Origin: Gammaproteobacteria bacterium
Lineage (GTDB): Bacteria > Pseudomonadota > Gammaproteobacteria > Pseudomonadales > Azotimanducaceae
NCBI GenBank assembly: GCA_018667205.1
Contig: JABIVN010000033.1
Location: forward strand, 1 to 10,876
DNA length: 10,876 bases
Reading direction: 5' to 3'
Shown: piece by piece, positions 5,620 to 10,876 of the stretch
Position numbering within the stretch: the first letter of the stretch is position 1
Layout of the letters: every line of letters begins with the position of its first letter
Program-made: the position numbers and the translations under genes
Notes under the pieces: model-generated
The model's input: the letters and a program-made list of their open reading frames with translations, nothing else
Told to the model about the DNA's origin: nothing
Database searches by the model: none

Positions 5620-6924
5620 ATGTCTGTTAACCCTGATTTATTTGATCTGACCATGTCGGACGCAGCACGACCTTTGCTGGATAGAGTGAAAAAACACATC
5701 CAGGAGAACGTTGTTCCGATTGTTGAAGAGTACGATCGGCTTGGTGAAGAGCGTGAGCATGAATGGGATTTTGCGCCGGGTCAGTTGGAACTGCTTGCGG
5801 GTGCGAAGCAGAAAGCCAAGGAATCCGGACTCTGGAACTTCTTTCTGCCGGATGCTGAAACCGGGGAAGGTCTGAGCAACCTTGACTATGCCTATATCGC
5901 CAGCGAATTAGGAAAGTATCCATTGGCCTCTCAAACCCTTAACTGCTCAGCGCCAGATACCGGCAACATGGAGGTGCTTGAGCGAGTGGGCACAGCCGCG
6001 CAAAAAGAACAATGGCTGGAACCGCTGCTGCAGGGCGAAATTCGATCCGCCTACGCAATGACGGAGCCTGGACATCCCTCATCGGATGCCAAAAACATTT
6101 CAACCCAAGCGGTACTCGACGGTGATGAATGGGTGATAAACGGGGAGAAGTACTTCACCTCAGGTGCGGGCGATCCCCGCTGCAAGGTCATGATTACCAT
6201 GGTGCAAACCCGCCCGGATGCTGCGCCGCATAAACAACAGTCGATGATCCTGGTGCCCATAGACGCACCAGGCGTGAAGATTTTGGGTGCTATGAAAGTG
6301 TTCGGCGAAACACAGGCGCCACATGGGCACATGCATGTGCGCTTCCGTGACTGCCGTGTACCCAAGGACAATATCCTGCTAGGAGAAGGACGTGGGTTCG
6401 AGATTTCTCAGGTTCGCCTGGGGCCAGGTCGAATTCATCACTGCATGCGTTCTATTGGTGCAGGTGAGAGGGCGCTGGAATTGATGATCCGGCGGGCGTC
6501 GGCGCGCACAGCGTTTGGCAAACCGATCATTCAACTCGGCAAGAATATCGAGGTTGTTGCCAAGGCCCGGTACGAAATTGACGCCTGCCGCCTGATGGTG
6601 CTGCAGGCTGCCAAGGCCATGGATGTTCTGGGTAACAAGGAAGCACGGGTCTATGTTAGTGCCATTAAAGCGAACGTGCCTAAAAAGATCGGCCGCATCA
6701 TAGACGAAGCGATCCAGATGCATGGTGCCACTGGGGTCACCCAGTGGACTCCGCTTGCGGGAATGTGGGTATCGCAGCGATCACTGCGGATTGCTGACGG
6801 TCCGGATGAAGTTCATCACATGGTGGTTGGACGTGCCGAGGTGCGTAAGTACGAGGGCGAAGAATACCGTGTGCTGGCTGACAAGCTGGGGCAAGAACAC
6901 GAAGGGTTTGATCTGGGTCGATAG
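5620..6924 (+). CDS. Acyl-CoA dehydrogenase, ACAD10/11-like
   Basis: This 434-residue flavoenzyme would introduce an alpha-beta double bond into an acyl-CoA, passing electrons to electron-transfer flavoprotein. Domains run in the usual order. An N-terminal helical domain (1-140) is followed by the FAD/substrate loop YAMTEP (145-150) and the beta-domain block EWVINGEKYFTSGAG (170-184). The C-terminal helical domain has RRASARTAFGKPI (291-303), which contacts FAD of the partner subunit, and QMHGATG (366-372). The C-terminus RIADGPDEVHH (390-400) is typical of the ACAD10/11 branch; the position of the catalytic Glu of medium-chain enzymes (YEGT) holds Asp393 here. Length is normal for the family. 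It follows the nitroreductase by 62 bases. No clear terminator stem with a T-run is seen after the stop. Chain-length or substrate preference cannot be read from sequence. Confidence 0.92.
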   Translation: MSVNPDLFDLTMSDAARPLLDRVKKHIQENVVPIVEEYDRLGEEREHEWDFAPGQLELLAGAKQKAKESGLWNFFLPDAETGEGLSNLDYAYIASELGKYPLASQTLNCSAPDTGNMEVLERVGTAAQKEQWLEPLLQGEIRSAYAMTEPGHPSSDAKNISTQAVLDGDEWVINGEKYFTSGAGDPRCKVMITMVQTRPDAAPHKQQSMILVPIDAPGVKILGAMKVFGETQAPHGHMHVRFRDCRVPKDNILLGEGRGFEISQVRLGPGRIHHCMRSIGAGERALELMIRRASARTAFGKPIIQLGKNIEVVAKARYEIDACRLMVLQAAKAMDVLGNKEARVYVSAIKANVPKKIGRIIDEAIQMHGATGVTQWTPLAGMWVSQRSLRIADGPDEVHHMVVGRAEVRKYEGEEYRVLADKLGQEHEGFDLGR

Positions 6925-7659
6925 CGATCGTTGGGGCTTTGGCGCGGTGTAAAGGTCACAGAAGACGAACAGGATACTAAAAAGTAGAAATTGGGTGGGT
7001 AGTCGTCCTGGCGCGATTACTCACGTTCTACACCAATTGCGGAACGCCTCGCTGTCCTCTGTTACCAGACTGTTTTCTAAAGTGGAAAAAACGGCTAGTG
7101 GCAAACATATTGAGACCCAGGGCGGGGTTCTGAAAAGTTAACGCCTCCAAACCGACGAAATTCAGCGCTTAGCCTCAGGCCATCGCACTGTTCCATTCGC
7201 TGAACGCAGTGATCCTGAGATCTCGATAGTACCGTGCCGCAACAAGGTGCCTGCCAAGGTGGAATAGATTTGACACTCCGTTTAGCAATTAAGTTCTCGA
7301 TAACTCGGATTGAAGCGCTAGTAGCGCCAAACAGTTTAGCGGATGATGGGAGGGAATCGATCGCGTTTGTCAGTGTTCATCCACAGCTTCTATCAATGTA
7401 GCCCCGTTAATTTGTCAGTACCCTATTTTGCTATGTCGTGTGGTTGGTGGTCGCAATTTCTAGGTTTACACCTACTCCAAAGTGATAGCAGGGGTACGGG
7501 GAATGGGCTCTTTAAACCGTGTTTTCCGAGATTTCAAAAGTATCTTGATTGGGATTTTTTGCGAAAAGAAGTCTGTGGGGCAGATTTGTTGGTGGAGGAT
7601 GGTCAATGTATGAATAGCCAATGACGTACTAAACTACAGATGGGAAGGTCGATCTCTGA
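6925..7659. other. Gene-poor stretch after the acyl-CoA dehydrogenase
   Basis: I find no convincing gene here. A plus-strand frame with a GTG at about 6993 (about 49 codons, ending before 7145) and another of 93 codons (7343-7624, ATG start, Cys/Trp-rich) are open, but neither has a ribosome binding site or a family I recognise. A 13-bp perfect inverted repeat, GCGCTAGTAGCGC, lies at 7315-7327. The stretch probably consists of decayed sequence linked to the mobile-element debris that follows. Confidence 0.5.
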
Positions 7660-7884
7660 TTAGGTTTTATTGTCCTGCAGGGATGATCTTTGGTTTGGCT
7701 CAAGCGTAGGTTGGGATCGACTATTTGCCACAGCCTTCAATGGAGGTGGTTGCGCTTCGATGTGATCCAGGAGCTTCTGGATTATGTTTGGGTCAGTGAT
7801 GTTGGCGATGTCGCGCATGGCGCCATCACATAATGGGCATAGGGCAATAACAATATTAAAGACTCCCCTGAGTCGTTGATCCGT
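7660..7884 (-). pseudogene. IS91-like transposase, C-terminal tail only
   Basis: The minus-strand frame reads TDQRLRGVFNIVIALCPLCD, then GAMRDIANITDPNIIQKLLD and HIEAQPPP, ending at a TAA (7660-7662). This matches the well-conserved C-terminal end of IS91-type (Y2, HUH) transposases, which read RLKRVFxIDIxxCPxCGG, then xxRVIAxIxDPxVIxKILxHL and a proline-rich tail. The CxxC pair is kept; the usual second Gly after it is Asp. An in-frame TAA at 7885-7887 cuts the frame off upstream, and the replication domain with its catalytic tyrosines is not seen nearby. It is a dead remnant of about 74 codons and lacks a start codon. Confidence 0.72.
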
Positions 7885-8390
7885 TTATCTAGCACTCTGC
7901 ACCTTATTGTTTTCAAGTCCTGCTCAGCCTCCAGGCTGTTCATATTTTCATTCCATCGCATATTGTGAGTTCCAGATCCGCAATCAAATTACGTGCAATA
8001 GTTTAAAGTTTTTTAACTAAATGACTTAGCCCGCTTAGTTGGCTCCTATATATTTCGCACCCTTGAACACAGAGGCCTGAACTGCATAATCGCCGATCGG
8101 TCCACGTGTCTCGGCATAGGACATCGAAAAGCATCGGCCGACCAGATCTTTTAGTCTGACTCGGTGTGTAACCCACATTATTTGGTAAAGGTATGACTTT
8201 TTGGCTCGGCCCCGGACGCTCTGCAAAGACGAACCCCCCCTGTTTGTTCGCGGTTGAGCGATTGCGTGAGGGCGAGCTAGGCCATGAAGTTTTTCAAGGT
8301 GTCCCTGCTGATTGACTGGGTTAAGCTGACTCCGTTTTTTGCGAAAAGAGACAGCACCTGCCCAGACCGTTAGGGTTTAATAACCGGACG
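7885..8390. other. Stretch without a recognisable gene
   Basis: The minus strand is open in one frame from 8376 to a TAA at 8035, about 114 codons, but the only usable starts are internal (TTG at 8226) and I recognise no family in it. The plus strand has a 29-codon frame at 8284-8373 (MKFFKVSLLIDWVKLTPFFA then KRDSTCPDR) without a clear ribosome binding site. The 15-base string TTTTTTGCGAAAAGA at 8335-8349 also occurs at 7555-7569. A short imperfect stem (CCGGTTA/TAACGG, minus strand, 8370-8390) follows the lipoprotein stop but has no T-run. Confidence 0.45.
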
Positions 8391-9896
8391 CTACCAGTCG
8401 ATTGATTCCCCGTATGCCAGGTCCGCGAATTGCAACTCATGTGTATAGGTGCCATCTCCATTGCGCGTTGTCACCAACTGCCCCCGAGCAGCGAAGTATT
8501 CGTTTGTTCCTCCAATTATTGCTCGAACTTGAGGGACATTCTTTTCGAATACACTCGTCGCACTTCCATCAAATGGATAAAGGGATTTTCCAGCCACCAC
8601 TAACGAGTTTGCGCTACCCAGATCAAACACCATGTGCACAATTCTGTCTTTAAAGGCTAAGTCATCCGGCCCTGGAATATAAACGGTTGTGATCATCCCG
8701 CTAAGTTTGCCTGACAAACCCTCCGTCGAGGTGACGTCAGCGTCAAAGGCCAAGATGTCACCATGCGAGCCACCTTCTAGCCCCACGTCAACATGAACTA
8801 GATTGGGTAATGCCTGACGAAGGGTAAGCGTTTTCTGCTGGCCAGGAATGGGCTGACTAGCATTTTTTATACCCACGAGCTGAAACTCCTGTTTATACGT
8901 GCCGTCTTTCTTGCGTGTTGTCGTTACCTGCCCTCGAGCTCCCATGAATTTGCCCGTCCCACCAACAACTGGCTTTACTAACGGCATGTTGAAGGCAAGT
9001 TCATCTGTGCTGCTAGAATCAGCCGGGTAATCAGATTTACCAAACACTACTAACGTATTTGCTTCACCAAAATCAAAAGCCCCCTTAAAAAATCTATCTT
9101 GAAAGCCGCCTTCACCTTGATCTGGAATATCAATGGTAGTGATTATTGCGCTAAGTTTGCCCGACAAACCCTGGGTCGAAGTGAATTGAGTATCAACGGC
9201 CAAAAGGTCACCACGCGATCGACCGTCCTGTCCAAGATCTACATGAAGGATATTGGGCAGCTCCTGATTAAGGGTGAGCGTAGTCTGCTCGGTCGATGCA
9301 GAGCTTGGCTCCGTCCATTGAGTTATGCCGACAAGCTGAAACTCATGCTTGTAGCTAAGGTCTTTATTACGCGTTGTCGAGACTTGTCCAAGAGCACCGA
9401 GAAAATCCCCTGTCCCACCAACCACTGGCCGTATTTGAGTGCTGTTTATTATCATTTCATCGGTCCCGCTTCCATCAAATGGATAGGTGGCTTTACCACC
9501 GACGACCAATGTACCTACGCCGGAAAAATCAAACACAATTTGGGCGATTCTGTCATGAATGACTTCACCCGGTTCGGGGATATCAATGGTAGTGATCATC
9601 CCACTCAGCCTGCCTGGCAGGTCCTTGGTCGAGGTGAACTTTGCGTCGTACACCAAAACATCACCATGCGATCCGCCGTCTTGTCCAATGTCTACATGCA
9701 TTAGAAAGGGCGGCTCCTGAACAACGACAAGGGTTCTCTTGTGGTCGTCACCATTACCAACTTTGATGACTTTATCTATGGGTGAGGGCGCCGCTGTATT
9801 GTCTGCTAATGATTCAGCAGAACCCCCGCTCCCGTCACTGCAGGCTTGTAAGGTGGCTGCTAATAAAGCTATCAGCATGAGTTTAGGTAGTTGCAT
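8391..9896 (-). CDS. Lipoprotein with three tandem allene-oxide-cyclase/dirigent-like barrel domains
   Basis: The 501-residue product starts with a type II signal peptide, MQLPKLMLIALLAATLQAC. Cleavage would be before Cys19, and Ser at +2 fits outer-membrane sorting. A Gly/Ser-rich linker (20-55) follows. Three copies of one domain then lie at about 56-191, 206-343 and 356-492, with a period close to 150 residues (HVD at 67, 218 and 368). Each copy has HVD-I/L/V-G-x-(D/E)-G-x-S-x-GD, then FTSTxxLxGxLSxxITT (VTST in copy 3), then a hydrophobic VFDF strand, L-V-V-x-G-K-x-x-Y-P and finally GGTGxFxGARGQVxTTRxxD. The last block resembles the signature of allene oxide cyclase and dirigent-type eight-stranded barrels. 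Those proteins bind hydrophobic ligands and steer cyclisation or coupling reactions; whether this one is an enzyme or a binding/structural protein is unknown. ATG at 9894-9896 has GGAG six bases upstream. Copies 1 and 3 deviate in the last block (GALGQV; GGTNEYFAARGQL). Confidence 0.8.
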   Translation of the reverse strand: MQLPKLMLIALLAATLQACSDGSGGSAESLADNTAAPSPIDKVIKVGNGDDHKRTLVVVQEPPFLMHVDIGQDGGSHGDVLVYDAKFTSTKDLPGRLSGMITTIDIPEPGEVIHDRIAQIVFDFSGVGTLVVGGKATYPFDGSGTDEMIINSTQIRPVVGGTGDFLGALGQVSTTRNKDLSYKHEFQLVGITQWTEPSSASTEQTTLTLNQELPNILHVDLGQDGRSRGDLLAVDTQFTSTQGLSGKLSAIITTIDIPDQGEGGFQDRFFKGAFDFGEANTLVVFGKSDYPADSSSTDELAFNMPLVKPVVGGTGKFMGARGQVTTTRKKDGTYKQEFQLVGIKNASQPIPGQQKTLTLRQALPNLVHVDVGLEGGSHGDILAFDADVTSTEGLSGKLSGMITTVYIPGPDDLAFKDRIVHMVFDLGSANSLVVAGKSLYPFDGSATSVFEKNVPQVRAIIGGTNEYFAARGQLVTTRNGDGTYTHELQFADLAYGESIDW

Positions 9897-9902
9897 TAAA
9901 TA

Positions 9903-9906
9903 CTCC
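9903..9906 (-). promoter_or_regulatory. Ribosome binding site of the lipoprotein gene
   Basis: GGAG on the minus strand is followed by six bases and ATG. It supports the chosen start, which also gives a signal peptide of normal length. Confidence 0.65.
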
Positions 9907-9914
9907 GAGTGCGG

Positions 9915-10109
9915 TCATGAATCATGGAGCAAAGCTTGCGCGTAATCGAAGCCATGCAGCACGGTGTAAAACTTATCATCAGAAGAAGTATAAATCGTGT
10001 CGACAATATTGTCCCCCAGTAGTCCGATGTTTTTAATAAATTGAGCCCAGAACTGTGGGGTAATCCCCCAAATATTAGCGTCCTTGGATTCAACCAGCCG
10101 CTGCAACAC
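9915..10109 (-). CDS. Unrecognised 64-codon frame upstream of the lipoprotein gene
   Basis: The frame reads from GTG at 10107-10109 and ends 18 bases before the lipoprotein start. Its sequence, including NIWGITPQFWAQFIKNIGLL and DDKFYTVLHGFDYAQALLHD, has the mixed composition of a folded protein rather than noise. However, no ribosome binding site precedes the GTG and a TGA sits directly upstream in frame. It may be the C-terminal remnant of a gene cut by the neighbouring IS30 debris. I do not recognise a family. Confidence 0.3.
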   Translation of the reverse strand: MLQRLVESKDANIWGITPQFWAQFIKNIGLLGDNIVDTIYTSSDDKFYTVLHGFDYAQALLHDS

Positions 10110-10159
10110 TCAATATGACAATGTTGATATAAAAGTGATAAGGGCAGGAATCAGATCGG

Positions 10160-10876
10160 ATGAATGAGGTGAAGAAGAAAGCTATCTGTGATCAATGGCA
10201 GCAAGGGCACCCCATGAGTGTGATTGCGCGTTCAGTGCACAAGCCGCCAGCGACCGAGAACGCAGCGATCTTCGGCGCTAAGGCTAGAGGAGCGAGAAGA
10301 GATATCCAGTGGCGCGGCCGCTGGCTTGCGCTTGAGCGCAAGGACCAAAAAAATTGTCCCGCAGTCCCTCGACCATCAATCGCGAGCTGGGTCGCAGTGG
10401 CGGCATTGATCGATATCGTGCCACTTTGATTGATATCGTGCCACTTGGGCCCAGTTAAAAGCCAAGAAACGCGCAACGCGACGCAAAGCAAAGTATGCTT
10501 GCTTCTCAAACATCGGCGACTGTATCGCCTCGTCAGAGGTAAGCTGTTGTTAAATTAGTCACCTGAGCAGATATCAGGATGGCTAGATCTTGCTTACCCA
10601 AATGACAAGCGCCTGCGTGTGTCGCACGAAACAATCTACAAAAGTCTGTTTATTCAGACGCGGGGGATATTTCGTAAGGAATTACGCAAGTATTTGCGTA
10701 ACAAGCGAAAGTTCAGGTACGCGAAGCCGCATTAAGCCTCATTCGCCAGGGACTCGAGGTCATATCGTTGATGGCGTGTCTATCAGTGAGCCCCCTGTAG
10801 GTATCGAAGATCACGCCGTTCAAGGACATTGGGAAGGTGACCTGATAATCGGTTCGATAACAGTCAAATCGCGACA
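10160..10876 (+). pseudogene. IS30-family transposase, frameshifted, running off the right edge
   Basis: Pieces of an IS30-type transposase appear in order on the plus strand but in changing frames. These are WQQGHPMSVIARSVHKPP (N-terminal helix-turn-helix, from ATG 10160), then RSSALRLEEREEISSG and AAAGL in another frame, then PSTINRELGRSGGIDRYRAT (second helix-turn-helix). After the tandem duplication at 10407-10446 come HRRLYRLVRGKLLLN, a TAG at 10556-10558 where relatives have Trp (NWSPEQI), then SPEQISGWLDLAYP, RLRVSHETIYKSLFIQTRGI and FRKELRKYLRNKRK. A TAA follows at 10733-10735. Another frame gives HIVDGVSISEPPVGIEDHAV and QGHWEGDLIIG, where the first catalytic Asp of the DDE domain lies. 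The element continues past 10876. At least three frame changes and two stops make it non-functional. Confidence 0.9.
10407..10446 (+). repeat. 20-bp direct tandem duplication inside the IS30 remnant
   Basis: TGATCGATATCGTGCCACTT (10407-10426) is followed at once by the same 20 bases with one C-to-T change (10427-10446). The first copy is in frame with the upstream IS30 helix-turn-helix; the extra 20 bases shift the downstream frame, so this duplication is one of the inactivating lesions. Confidence 0.92.

Noticed and set aside
7315-7327. Palindrome GCGCTAGTAGCGC as a terminator or operator
   Set aside because: It has a one-base centre and no T-run, and no gene is adjacent, so no role can be supported.
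7555-8349. Repeated 15-mer TTTTTTGCGAAAAGA at 7555 and 8335 as an element boundary
   Set aside because: The match does not extend on either side and the string is of low complexity, so chance is a fair explanation.
9099-9704. 201-codon plus-strand open frame
   Set aside because: It lies antisense within the lipoprotein gene, whose repeats and lipobox are clear; the antisense frame has no recognisable motif and is a shadow.

Overview
This 10.9 kb window looks like chromosomal accessory DNA from a Gram-negative proteobacterium, most likely a gammaproteobacterium. The outer-membrane-type lipoprotein signal, the gene families present and the mixture of insertion-sequence debris suggest this; no ribosomal or other taxonomic marker is present, so the assignment is an inference. 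Six protein genes or gene remnants of metabolic type sit between decayed transposases of four different families (IS66, IS3, IS91-like, IS30).

Layout. Positions 1-550 hold an IS66 transposase tail fused to a broken IS3-type transposase. Positions 530-4104 form a minus-strand group: a GPH-family sugar/cation symporter (530-1963), a ruined beta-lactamase-family serine hydrolase (2061-2846) and a secreted esterase of the PHB-depolymerase/LpqC type (3070-4104). Positions 4326-4790 carry an unusual tract of short tandem repeats: seven 14-bp units, four 13-bp units, then three more 14-bp units with the same core as the first set. Positions 4898-6924 are a plus-strand pair, a nitroreductase and an ACAD10/11-like acyl-CoA dehydrogenase. 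Positions 6925-8390 are mostly non-coding or decayed and contain the C-terminal tail of an IS91-like transposase. Positions 8391-9896 (minus) encode the most distinctive gene, a lipoprotein built from three tandem copies of an approximately 150-residue domain that I read as an allene-oxide-cyclase/dirigent-like beta-barrel. Positions 10160-10876 are a heavily frameshifted IS30-family transposase that runs off the right edge.

How the parts may work together. The esterase, the dead hydrolase and the symporter could once have formed a locus for releasing and importing an ester- or sugar-linked substrate, and the nitroreductase/acyl-CoA dehydrogenase pair suggests oxidative breakdown of an acyl-CoA or cyclic compound. 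Both are inferences from families and adjacency only. The many nonsense codons, frameshifts and truncated transposases show a region under relaxed selection, in which the intact genes (symporter, esterase, nitroreductase, dehydrogenase, lipoprotein) stand out as probably still used.
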